Assembly (NCBI GenBank): GCA_003446295.1 | Contig: DMBB01000184.1 | Coordinates: 1-5,410, forward strand | Length of the DNA: 5,410 nt | Direction of reading: 5' to 3' | Source of the DNA: Erysipelotrichaceae bacterium | GTDB taxonomy: Bacteria > Bacillota_I > Bacilli_A > Erysipelotrichales > Erysipelotrichaceae | Part shown: positions 1 through 5,410 of the stretch, piece after piece | Position numbering within the stretch: the first letter of the stretch is position 1 | Layout of the letters: each line of letters starts with the position of its first letter | Made by a program: the position numbers and the translations under genes | Notes under the pieces: model-generated | The model's input: the letters and a program-made list of their open reading frames with translations, nothing else | What the model was told of the DNA's origin: nothing | The model's database searches: none

Positions 1-1113
1 CTGTTTATGGCGCATCAGGATGTTGTTCCTGTTGTCAAAGGAACTGAGAATGACTGGATCCACGGTCCCTTCAGTGGTGACGTCGCAGACGGTTATATAT
101 GGGGCCGCGGCACATTGGATATCAAGAACATGCTGATAGGGGAACTGGAGAGCGCGGAATATCTTCTTGAACACGGAAAACAGTTCCGTCGCACTGTATA
201 TCTTGCCTTCGGTCAGGATGAGGAAGTACAGGGTACCGGTGCACGCGCAATTGCAGCATACCTGAAGGAAAACAACATCGAACTGGAATTCCTGCTGGAT
301 GAAGGCGGCTCGCTCAGCAATGGCGATGTATACGGCACGGATATCGGGATCATGAATATCGGTATCTATGAAAAGGGATATGCTGATCTGAAGATCACAT
401 CGGAATCCTATGGCGGACACAGCTCCAATCCGTTTGACGGTACATCACTCGGTCATCTTGCCAAGGCGATCGCTTCTATTGTTGATCATCCGTTTGAAAA
501 TGTGCTTCCGGAATGTGCAAAGGAGACACTGCGAACGCTTCAGCCTTATATGAAGCAGGAACCGCTCAGAACATGGGCTTCTGATATCGGCAGGTATGAA
601 AAAGAGATCATCGGATATTATCTTTCACGCCGCGAACTGAACAATCAGATCCATACGACCATTGCCCCGACAATGATCACAGAAGGATCGCAGGCCGGAA
701 ATGTCATGCCCCAAAGAATGGAGGCAGTGATCAATTTCCGTCTCTCACCGCAGGATACGGACGCTTCTGTGCTTGAACACTGCAGAAAGTATGCCGGAGG
801 TCTGAAGTGCGAATACATCGTAGCAAATGAAGCGTCCAGGCAGTCACGCTTCGATACTGAGGGTTTCGAAGCGCTGCGTTCTGTTCTGACACATTATTTC
901 AGTGACGTTGCTGTGGTCCCTTCCGTCAATACAGGGGCAACAGATGCACGCAGTTATGAAGGTGTATGCGACTGCTGCATGCGGTTCGGTCCCTTCATGG
1001 AAGAAAATGATATTAAAGCAAAAGGTGTTCACGGAACAAATGAAAGGATATCCATCAGAGCATATCTGCAGGGGATCCGTGTGCTGATCCGTTTCATGGA
1101 GCAAACCTGTTGA
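1..1113 (+). CDS. M20 family metallopeptidase, PM20D1/Cps1-like (5' end missing)
   Basis: This is a zinc-dependent amidohydrolase or carboxypeptidase that cleaves a peptide or N-acyl amide bond and releases an amino acid. It is probably cytoplasmic, although the N-terminus is not visible. The frame is open from base 1, and the first residues (LFMAHQDVVPV) already lie inside the first metal-binding motif, so roughly 100 N-terminal residues should be upstream. Visible M20 landmarks, in order, are the HxD motif (His at 13-15, Asp at 19-21), WGRGTLD with the bridging Asp at 118-120, QDEE with the catalytic and metal-binding Glu pair at 220-225, LDEGG near 298-309, the lid or dimerisation segment beginning GHSSNPFDGTS, NVMPQR, and C-terminal GATDAR and VHGTNE with the last metal-ligand His at 1030-1032. 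All expected ligands are present, so the enzyme should be active. The HQDVVPV and LDEGG forms match the PM20D1/Cps1 branch rather than ArgE or DapE. An amino acid importer follows 60 bases downstream, which suggests a role in amino acid scavenging. The substrate is unknown. Confidence 0.95.
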   Translation: MFMAHQDVVPVVKGTENDWIHGPFSGDVADGYIWGRGTLDIKNMLIGELESAEYLLEHGKQFRRTVYLAFGQDEEVQGTGARAIAAYLKENNIELEFLLDEGGSLSNGDVYGTDIGIMNIGIYEKGYADLKITSESYGGHSSNPFDGTSLGHLAKAIASIVDHPFENVLPECAKETLRTLQPYMKQEPLRTWASDIGRYEKEIIGYYLSRRELNNQIHTTIAPTMITEGSQAGNVMPQRMEAVINFRLSPQDTDASVLEHCRKYAGGLKCEYIVANEASRQSRFDTEGFEALRSVLTHYFSDVAVVPSVNTGATDARSYEGVCDCCMRFGPFMEENDIKAKGVHGTNERISIRAYLQGIRVLIRFMEQTC

Positions 1114-1138
1114 CATGTTCCTATTAAATGGGTATTTT
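1110..1138 (+). promoter_or_regulatory. Probable sigma-A promoter for the ABC importer operon
   Basis: A perfect -35 box TTGACA (1110-1115) is followed after exactly 17 bases by TATTTT (1133-1138), a 4-of-6 match to the -10 consensus. The TGA stop codon of the M20 gene lies inside the -35 box. Transcription would start near 1145, leaving a short leader of about 28 bases before the permease. A weak imperfect hairpin (CTA-TT-AAAT, loop GGGT, ATTTTAG; 1121-1140) overlaps the -10 box and could be an operator, but at this size it could be chance. No terminator separates the M20 gene from the permease, so read-through transcription is also likely. Confidence 0.6.
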
Positions 1139-1173
1139 AGGTCATATCATACTAACAGTCTTGAGGAGTAAAG

Positions 1174-1845
1174 ATGAGTGAAAGAGTTATAGGAATACTT
1201 GCAGATTCATTTATGAAAATACTGATGGCCGGAATCAGGGTAACCATTCCGCTGTCAATACTTTCGTTCTTCTTTGCGCTGATCATCTCAGTTGCTGTAG
1301 CTATTGTCCAGTATGCCGATATCAAAGGACTGAAACAGTTCTGCCGGTTCTATATCTGGATCATCCGCGGAACGCCGCTTCTTGTACAGCTTTATCTGGT
1401 GTTCTACGGTCTGCCTTCTATCGGGATCCTGCTGCCGGCATTTCCGGCTGCAGTCCTTTGCTTCTCAATCAATGAAGGTGCCTACATGGCTGAGAGTATG
1501 AGAGCAGCGCTCGAAGCAGTTCCGAAAGGACAGCTTGAAGCCGGCTACTGCGTCGGTATGTCATACTGGCAGATCATGCGGCGCATTATCCTGCCGCAGG
1601 CATTCCGTACGGCATTCCCTTCATTGTCCAATTCGTTTATTTCAATGGTCAAGAGTACATCCATGGCTTCCACGATCACTGTCAGTGAAATGATCAGACA
1701 GACCCAGATCATCAACGGCCGTGTATATCAGTCTCTTGCACTGTATCTGGAAGTCGGATTCATCTATCTTATCTTCTGCACAGTCCTGACATGGCTGCAG
1801 GGCATCGGGGAGAAGAAGCTCAACGAATACGGAGGTGCAAGATAA
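1174..1845 (+). CDS. Polar amino acid ABC transporter, permease (HisM/GlnP family)
   Basis: This is the membrane subunit of an amino acid importer. It is 223 residues long, normal for the HisM/GlnP/TcyL family, and probably works as a homodimer because no second permease gene is present. Hydrophobic segments are visible at about residues 20-46, 58-80, 84-104 and 186-207, with a further one around 145-165. Family motifs are IRGTPLLVQL (64-73), the region around NEGAYMAESMR (100-110), and the cytoplasmic EAA coupling loop starting at E122 with its invariant glycine (G128) and ending IILPQAF (138-144), which docks on the ATPase. The ATG at 1174 is preceded by GAGGAG (1163-1168) with a 5-base spacer. 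The stop codon is separated from the ATPase start by a single base, so the two are co-transcribed and probably translationally coupled. The family is certain. The transported substrate is not. Confidence 0.96.
   Translation: MSERVIGILADSFMKILMAGIRVTIPLSILSFFFALIISVAVAIVQYADIKGLKQFCRFYIWIIRGTPLLVQLYLVFYGLPSIGILLPAFPAAVLCFSINEGAYMAESMRAALEAVPKGQLEAGYCVGMSYWQIMRRIILPQAFRTAFPSLSNSFISMVKSTSMASTITVSEMIRQTQIINGRVYQSLALYLEVGFIYLIFCTVLTWLQGIGEKKLNEYGGAR
1831..1837 (+). promoter_or_regulatory. Ribosome binding site that fixes the ATPase start
   Basis: GGAGGTG lies within the last codons of the permease, 9 bases before the ATG at 1847. A GTG in the ATPase frame at 1835 would add four residues, but it sits inside this Shine-Dalgarno sequence and has none of its own. 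The ATG at 1847 also gives the usual family N-terminus MIEVKHVNKTF. Confidence 0.8.
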
Positions 1846-1846
1846 G

Positions 1847-2590
1847 ATGATCGAAGTAAAACATGTAAACAAAACATTCAACGGCTTTGAAGCACTTCAT
1901 GATGTCAGCCTGAAGGTTGATAAAGGCGATGTAGTCGCAATCCTGGGACCAAGCGGCTCAGGAAAAACAACTCTGCTGAGATGCATCAACTTTCTGGAGA
2001 TGGCAGACAGCGGAACGCTTGATTTTGACGGAGAAACGTTCGATATGCACTCCATCAGCAAAAAAGAGATCAGCAGGCTCCGCCGCAAGACTGCATTTGT
2101 ATTCCAGAATTACAACCTGTTCCTGAACAGAACAGTTATACAGAACGTTACCGAAGGACTGATCATCGCACGCAAAATGCCGAAGGATCAGGCTGAAAAG
2201 ATCGCCGTCAAAGCACTGGAGAAGGTCGGAATGGCTGACAGGGTCAACTCATATCCCTCACAGCTTTCCGGAGGCCAGCAGCAGCGCGTAGCGATCGCAA
2301 GAGCTCTGGCTGTTGATCCTGAGATCATCTACTTTGATGAACCGACCAGCGCGCTTGATCCTGAGCTGATCGGTGAAGTCCTGAACGTCATGCGTGATCT
2401 GGCAAACGAAGGAATGACGATGCTGGTCGTTACGCATGAAATGAATTTTGCCAGAAATGTATCCAACAAAGTCGTTTTCATGGAAAACGGAAAAGTCATA
2501 GAAACAGCTGATTCAAAGAGCTTCTTCGAAAACCCGAAGGAAGAACGTACAAGAAGCTTTATCCAGTCAATTATGTCCGCTAGGGAATAG
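1847..2590 (+). CDS. Polar amino acid ABC transporter, ATP-binding protein (GlnQ/HisP family)
   Basis: This is the cytoplasmic ATPase that powers the importer, 247 residues long, as expected for GlnQ/HisP/TcyC proteins. Every functional ABC motif is intact: Walker A GPSGSGKTT (34-42), Q-loop glutamine Q87 in FVFQNYNLF, signature LSGGQQQRV (140-148), Walker B IIYFDEP (160-166) with catalytic E165, D-loop SALD (168-171) and switch histidine H197 in VVTHEM. The segment after the Q-loop reads NLFLNRTVIQNVTEG, where many relatives have NLFPH; this is a tolerated family variation. The start at ATG 1847 is chosen over the in-frame GTG at 1835, which lies within the ribosome binding site. It sits one base after the permease stop and 9 bases before the binding-protein gene. 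The role as the energising subunit for the adjacent permease follows from family and context. Confidence 0.97.
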   Translation: MIEVKHVNKTFNGFEALHDVSLKVDKGDVVAILGPSGSGKTTLLRCINFLEMADSGTLDFDGETFDMHSISKKEISRLRRKTAFVFQNYNLFLNRTVIQNVTEGLIIARKMPKDQAEKIAVKALEKVGMADRVNSYPSQLSGGQQQRVAIARALAVDPEIIYFDEPTSALDPELIGEVLNVMRDLANEGMTMLVVTHEMNFARNVSNKVVFMENGKVIETADSKSFFENPKEERTRSFIQSIMSARE

Positions 2591-2595
2591 GAGGG
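2589..2595 (+). promoter_or_regulatory. Strong ribosome binding site overlapping the ATPase stop codon
   Basis: AGGAGGG begins in the TAG stop of the ATPase and ends 4 bases before the ATG of the binding-protein gene. It is a near-consensus Shine-Dalgarno. It fits the need to make binding protein in excess over the membrane complex from one polycistronic message. Confidence 0.7.
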
Positions 2596-2599
2596 AAAT

Positions 2600-3370
2600 A
2601 TGAAAAAATTACTGTCAATCTTTACGATCATCGCCATGGCATTCACATTCAGCGGCTGCTCAAAGAAGCCCGCTCTGGAAACCATCAAGGAGAGAGGGTA
2701 TATCGTCATCGGTACAGAAGGAAACTGGTCACCTTGGACTTATCATGATGAAAACAACAATCTGACCGGATTTGATGTAGAAGTCGGCAAGCTGATCGCT
2801 GAACACCTCGGAGTAGAAGCAAGATTCGAAGAAGCTGCCTGGGAAAGCCTTCTGGCAGGTGTTGACTCCGGCAGATTTGACATCATCTGCAATGGCGTCG
2901 GCTATACAGAAGAAAGAGCCAAGAGCTATGAATTCTCAGATCCGTATGTCTACACAAGAAAGGTTCTCATCGTTTCTGCAGACAATGATGACATCAAATC
3001 ATTCGAAGATCTCAAGGGCAAAAAGACAGCAAATTCCTCTGGTTCTACATATGCTGAACTCGCTAAGGAATACGGTGCTGAGGTAGACTATATCGATACA
3101 TTCGAGCAGACGATCACACTGCTTCTGCAGGGACGTATCGATGCGACGATCAATGCTGAACTGTCCTACGTTGACTATATGACACAGCATCCGGATGAGG
3201 CGATCAAGATCGTTGCGTCCAGTGAAGGCGAGTCTGTCTGCTATCCTGTCAAGAAGGGCGAAACAGAACTGGCAGAAGCTGTCAATGAAGCACTGGAAGA
3301 GCTCCGTGCAAACGGCAAGCTTGCTGAACTGTCCGTTCAGTTCTTCAATAAAGACATCACAAATAAATAA
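2600..3370 (+). CDS. Amino acid ABC transporter substrate-binding lipoprotein (SBP_bac_3, FliY/TcyJ-like)
   Basis: This extracytoplasmic receptor captures the substrate and delivers it to the permease. It is 256 residues long, typical for the family. Residues 1-19 form a lipoprotein signal peptide (MKKLL, then a hydrophobic core), with lipobox FSGC and Cys20 as the lipidated residue; Phe at -3 is less common than Leu. The mature protein begins ETIKERGYIVIGTEG (27-41), followed by LTGFDVEVGKLIAEHLG (55-71), and has the TEERAKSYEFSDPY segment (103-116), whose R106 is the usual ligand alpha-carboxylate contact. SSGSTY (146-151) and GRIDATI (178-184) supply the second lobe's binding loop and conserved Asp181. 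Unaided comparison shows the closest overall pattern with the cystine-binding protein FliY/TcyJ, including the ending FFNKDITNK, but this is a recollected alignment and not a search. As the last gene of the operon, it is followed by a terminator. Substrate: a polar amino acid, possibly cystine or a derivative. Confidence 0.95.
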   Translation: MKKLLSIFTIIAMAFTFSGCSKKPALETIKERGYIVIGTEGNWSPWTYHDENNNLTGFDVEVGKLIAEHLGVEARFEEAAWESLLAGVDSGRFDIICNGVGYTEERAKSYEFSDPYVYTRKVLIVSADNDDIKSFEDLKGKKTANSSGSTYAELAKEYGAEVDYIDTFEQTITLLLQGRIDATINAELSYVDYMTQHPDEAIKIVASSEGESVCYPVKKGETELAEAVNEALEELRANGKLAELSVQFFNKDITNK

Positions 3371-3404
3371 ACAGCGGAATCAGCAAATTCTATACGTATA
3401 TAAC

Positions 3405-3434
3405 AAAGGGTGATGTGAAAACATTCGCCCTTTT
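3405..3434 (+). terminator. Rho-independent terminator of the importer operon
   Basis: The hairpin pairs AAAGGG (3405-3410) with CCCTTT (3428-3433), extended by TGA/TCG (one T·G wobble), a single bulged T (3424) and TGT/ACA, and closed by a GAAA tetraloop (3417-3420). A T-run (3431-3434) then leads into AAATAAT. It starts 34 bases after the binding-protein stop codon. The T-tract is short (four T), but the stem is long and the loop is stable. Confidence 0.82.
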
Positions 3435-3538
3435 AAATAATCTGTCAAAGCAGGTCTGTTCTCTTTGTCTTCACAGCTGTTTCACGAACGGATCATGCAT
3501 GATCTGTGCAGAGAGGTGCCGAATGTACAAATGCAATA
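3435..3538. other. Intergenic stretch without a convincing gene
   Basis: This lies between the terminator and the first nusB promoter. I see no tRNA, known riboswitch consensus or T-box GGTGG motif. The only open frame across it (TTG at 3465 to 3662) has no ribosome binding site, runs through both promoters and overlaps the nusB start, so it is not credible. The stretch does contain several short perfect palindromes, listed separately. Confidence 0.6.
3491..3504. repeat. 14-bp perfect palindrome
   Basis: GATCATG is followed directly by its reverse complement CATGATC, and there are two GATC sites within it. An ACAGCTGT palindrome (3473-3480) lies just upstream, and TCTG-TG-CAGA (3503-3512) overlaps its right end. 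It could be a dimeric repressor site or a chance palindrome in a GATC-rich genome. Confidence 0.6.
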
Positions 3539-3550
3539 TTGCCAGGCAAT
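3533..3550. repeat. Overlapping inverted repeats over the -35 box of the first nusB promoter
   Basis: GCAATATTGC (3533-3542) and ATTGCC-A-GGCAAT (3538-3550) are both perfect palindromes and share the central ATTGC. The motif GCAAT therefore occurs in the orientations forward, reverse, forward within 18 bases. The second palindrome contains the -35 hexamer TTGCCA. That placement is what one would expect of a repressor operator, but no regulator family can be named from this. Confidence 0.55.
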
Positions 3551-3566
3551 GACTGCAGTGTATAAT
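3539..3566 (+). promoter_or_regulatory. Promoter P1 of the nusB-xseA-xseB operon
   Basis: TTGCCA (3539-3544), 16 bases and a perfect TATAAT (3561-3566) form a strong sigma-A-type promoter. Transcription would begin near 3573, giving a leader of about 85 bases that includes the second promoter. Confidence 0.6.
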
Positions 3567-3589
3567 CTTGAGCAGGCAGTATTCATAGC

Positions 3590-3617
3590 TTGCAAGAAAC
3601 GGGAAATAAGGTACAAT
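3590..3617 (+). promoter_or_regulatory. Promoter P2 of the nusB-xseA-xseB operon
   Basis: TTGCAA (3590-3595), 16 bases and TACAAT (3612-3617) form a second sigma-A-type promoter. Transcription would begin near 3624, about 35 bases before nusB. The two promoters share the same spacer length and sit 51 bases apart. Confidence 0.6.
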
Positions 3618-3658
3618 AGCTCAGTCAAACATGATAGAATACTCAATGGAGATAAAAT

Positions 3659-4027
3659 ATGAAGCGACATGAAAGCAGAGAAAAGGGAATGATCACAGTT
3701 TATCAGTATCTTTTATTCAGAAGGGATCTTGAGGAACTGATCGATGATAATTTCGAAAATAAGGAAGATGAGTATATTCTGCAAGCAGTCAGAACAGCCG
3801 CACTGAATGAAGAACGTTATATCGGTTATCTGAACCGTGTTCTGGAAGGCTGGACATTTGACAGACTTGGCGTGATCGAACAGGCAATCATGCTGATGGG
3901 CTGTGCTGAATTTGATATGAAACAGCTGGAGATGAATGTCATCATTGATGAATATGTCAGACTTGCAAAGAAGTACTGCGAGCCTGATTCCTATAAACTG
4001 ATCAATGGTGTTCTGGATCGTATATGA
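3659..4027 (+). CDS. nusB: Transcription antitermination factor NusB
   Basis: NusB is a small all-helical RNA-binding protein. With NusE (ribosomal protein S10) it binds boxA RNA and assembles the antitermination complex on rRNA operons. The predicted protein has 122 residues, slightly short for the family (usually about 130-150). Recognition rests on the C-terminal half: the helix ending LGVIEQAIMLMGCAEF (70-85), NVIIDEYVRLAKKY (93-106) and the family signature SYKLINGVLDRI (111-122), all corresponding to conserved NusB segments, plus the position directly before xseA. The N-terminus (MKRHESREKGMITVYQYLL) aligns with the usual RRxARExAlQaLY start, but has fewer arginines and lacks the typical alanine, so it is divergent. 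GGAG (3648-3651) lies 7 bases before the ATG. The stop codon overlaps the xseA start as ATGA, implying coupled translation. Confidence 0.93.
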   Translation: MKRHESREKGMITVYQYLLFRRDLEELIDDNFENKEDEYILQAVRTAALNEERYIGYLNRVLEGWTFDRLGVIEQAIMLMGCAEFDMKQLEMNVIIDEYVRLAKKYCEPDSYKLINGVLDRI

Positions 4028-5364
4028 GTTCTAAAGCCGCTACAGTTTCCGCCCTTGTCAGATATCTGAAGGGGAAACTTGAAAATGATACATTACTGCA
4101 GAAAGTGCTGGTCGAAGGTGAGATCAGCAATTTCAGCAGCTACAGATCAGGCCACTGGTATTTTTCCCTGAAGGATGCGTATGCGCAGATCAAATGCGTC
4201 ATGTTCGCCTCCAGCAACCGGCGTGTCGGTTTCATGCCGAAGGACGGGGATAAAGTATTTGTTCAGGCTGATCTTTCTGTTTATGAGGCACGCGGTGAGA
4301 TCCAGCTGATCGTCACGGCTATGAGACCGTTCGGTGTCGGTGAGCTGTATCTGAAATATGAAATGCTGAAAAAGAAACTGGAAGCTGAAGGTCTCTTTGA
4401 TGAAGCGCACAAGAAACCGATACCTCGGTATCCGTTCAGGATCGCGCTTGTTACCGGACGCAATACTGATGCAAGAATGGATGTTCTGACAACACTCGGG
4501 CGCAGATGGCCATGTGCTGAGATCACGGAATATCCTGTTCTTGTGCAGGGGAATGAAAGCGCTTCGCAGATCATCAGTGCGCTTTTGAAATGTGATCAGG
4601 AAGATCATGATATTGTATTGCTGGTAAGGGGCGGAGGAAGCATCGAAGATCTCTGGTCCTTCAATGATGAACGTCTGGCACACGTGATCTATGATATGCA
4701 GACACCGCTGATCACCGGGATCGGTCATGAGCCGGACTTTACGATCGCTGATTATGTGGCAGATCTTCGTGCACCGACTCCGACAGGTGCAGCAGAACGG
4801 TGTTCACCGGATATCAAGAGTGTGCTGACTGTGATACAGACAGCCAGGGACCGTATGACTAATACGATCTATCAGGATCTGGACGCATATGACTATCAGC
4901 TCAAAACACTGAAAAATGCACCGGTATTCCGGACACCGGAACGGCTGTATGCGCAGAAAGCGATGAAGCTTGAACACCTGCATACTTCACTGATGCATAT
5001 GATCGATCAGCGCATGACAGATACTTCAGCGCGCGTCAAGGACGGGCATAACAGGATCATGAATGCCTCTGTACAGATGATCAGAAGCAGACAGAATGAA
5101 CTGACAGGCTATCGTACCGCGATTGATCATGCTATGACGATCATGATGAATGATTCAGAAAGCAGATTCCGGAGAACAGCGGCACTTCTGGATGCCTATT
5201 CACCATTGAAGATCCTTGGCAGGGGATACAGTGTGACATTGAAAGACGGCAAGGCAGTCACTGATTGCGGACAGGTAAGTACAGGTGATCGTATTGAAAC
5301 ACTTGTAGCAGAAGGAAGGATCATATCTGAAGTAACAGGCGTTAAGCCTAAGGAGAATATATGA
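4024..5364 (+). CDS. xseA: Exodeoxyribonuclease VII large subunit
   Basis: This is the catalytic subunit of exonuclease VII, which degrades single-stranded DNA from both ends into oligonucleotides without needing a metal ion. It acts with several XseB copies in DNA repair and recombination. At 446 residues it is full length. The N-terminal OB-fold, which binds ssDNA, spans about 5-103 and includes VEGEISNFSSYRSGHWYFSLKD (30-51). The catalytic domain follows, with D153, R202 in VRGGGSIEDLWSF, and H235 and D238 in GIGHEPDFT, which match the active-site residues reported for the E. coli enzyme. VADLRAPTPTGAAE (245-258) comes next. A long helical region (about 264-390) should be the XseB-binding coiled coil, and the protein ends with the conserved SPLKILGRGYSV (393-404). 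One oddity is the usual TSPTGAAIRD loop, which reads TGRNTDARMD (144-153). The start at 4024 overlaps the nusB stop as ATGA. Confidence 0.97.
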   Translation: MSSKAATVSALVRYLKGKLENDTLLQKVLVEGEISNFSSYRSGHWYFSLKDAYAQIKCVMFASSNRRVGFMPKDGDKVFVQADLSVYEARGEIQLIVTAMRPFGVGELYLKYEMLKKKLEAEGLFDEAHKKPIPRYPFRIALVTGRNTDARMDVLTTLGRRWPCAEITEYPVLVQGNESASQIISALLKCDQEDHDIVLLVRGGGSIEDLWSFNDERLAHVIYDMQTPLITGIGHEPDFTIADYVADLRAPTPTGAAERCSPDIKSVLTVIQTARDRMTNTIYQDLDAYDYQLKTLKNAPVFRTPERLYAQKAMKLEHLHTSLMHMIDQRMTDTSARVKDGHNRIMNASVQMIRSRQNELTGYRTAIDHAMTIMMNDSESRFRRTAALLDAYSPLKILGRGYSVTLKDGKAVTDCGQVSTGDRIETLVAEGRIISEVTGVKPKENI

Positions 5365-5410
5365 GCAGGAAAGCAAAGACATTTGAAGAATCCATGCAGA
5401 GACTGGAAGA
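5361..5410 (+). CDS. xseB: Exodeoxyribonuclease VII small subunit (3' end missing)
   Basis: Only the first 16 codons are in the window: MSRKAKTFEESMQRLE. The FEExxxRLE pattern is the conserved XseB N-terminus, and the position right after xseA is the standard one. XseB is a small helical protein of about 60-80 residues whose copies wrap the XseA coiled coil and are required for nuclease activity. The ATG overlaps the xseA stop codon as ATGA and has its own AGGAG (5351-5355) with a 5-base spacer inside the end of xseA. This would allow high XseB output relative to XseA, as the subunit excess in the complex requires. Confidence 0.92.
   Translation, partial: MSRKAKTFEESMQRLE

Noticed and set aside
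1835..1846. GTG as an alternative ATPase start adding four residues
   Set aside because: It lies within the GGAGGTG ribosome binding site that serves ATG 1847, and the extra residues have no counterpart in the family.
2329..2709. 126-codon antisense open frame across the ATPase/binding-protein junction
   Set aside because: It covers the Walker B region and the signal peptide of two well-supported genes on the opposite strand, and no own promoter or ribosome binding site was identified.
3391..3400. TATACGTATA palindrome after the binding-protein gene
   Set aside because: It is ten bases, AT-rich and just before the terminator hairpin. It is too short and too simple to call a site.
3523..3552. 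Nine-codon mini-ORF (MYKCNIARQ) with an AGAGG six bases upstream
   Set aside because: It lies upstream of the predicted P1 start and just after a terminator, so there is no visible promoter for it. An ORF this short is expected by chance.
3465..3662. 65-codon open frame between the importer operon and nusB, beginning with TTG
   Set aside because: It has no ribosome binding site, spans two good promoters and several palindromes, overlaps the nusB start and matches no family I recognise.
4147..4728. 193-codon antisense open frame opposite xseA
   Set aside because: It is the mirror of a strongly conserved gene, has no family resemblance and its composition is atypical for a protein. It is a by-product of codon bias.

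Overview
The window looks like an ordinary chromosomal segment of a low-to-moderate GC Gram-positive bacterium (Bacillota). Three things support this: strong AGGAGG-type ribosome binding sites, a lipoprotein-anchored solute-binding protein, and the nusB-xseA-xseB gene order common in Bacillota. Codon use favours ATC for isoleucine, which makes GATC very frequent. An erysipelotrichial or similar gut or oral lineage is possible, but the sequence alone does not settle the family.

All seven genes are on the + strand, in two transcription blocks. Block 1 (1-3434) opens with the 3' part of an M20-family metallopeptidase of the PM20D1/Cps1 type, cut by the left edge of the window. A complete polar amino acid ABC importer follows: permease (1174-1845), ATPase (1847-2590) and lipoprotein substrate-binding protein (2600-3370). 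A consensus-like promoter overlaps the peptidase stop codon, so the importer can probably be transcribed on its own as well as by read-through. A GAAA-loop hairpin with a T-run at 3405-3434 ends this block. The likely logic is nutrient scavenging: the importer brings in an amino acid or derivative, and the M20 enzyme hydrolyses an amide or peptide bond in the same or a related compound. The binding protein and ATPase resemble the FliY/TcyJ (cystine) branch, but substrate specificity cannot be fixed from sequence.

Block 2 (about 3539 to beyond the right edge) is the housekeeping cluster nusB (antitermination and rRNA transcription factor), xseA (exonuclease VII large subunit) and the first 50 bases of xseB (exonuclease VII small subunit). 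Both junctions are ATGA stop/start overlaps, which implies translational coupling. Two well-spaced sigma-A-type promoters lie in tandem before nusB. The 288-base gap between the blocks has no convincing gene, but it holds an unusual number of short perfect palindromes, several at or just upstream of the first promoter.

I found no mobile element, CRISPR array, tRNA, rRNA or recognisable riboswitch, and nothing that clearly amounts to an undescribed system. The points most worth a second look are the palindrome-dense leader of nusB, the divergent active-site loop of XseA, and the substrate link between the M20 enzyme and the importer.
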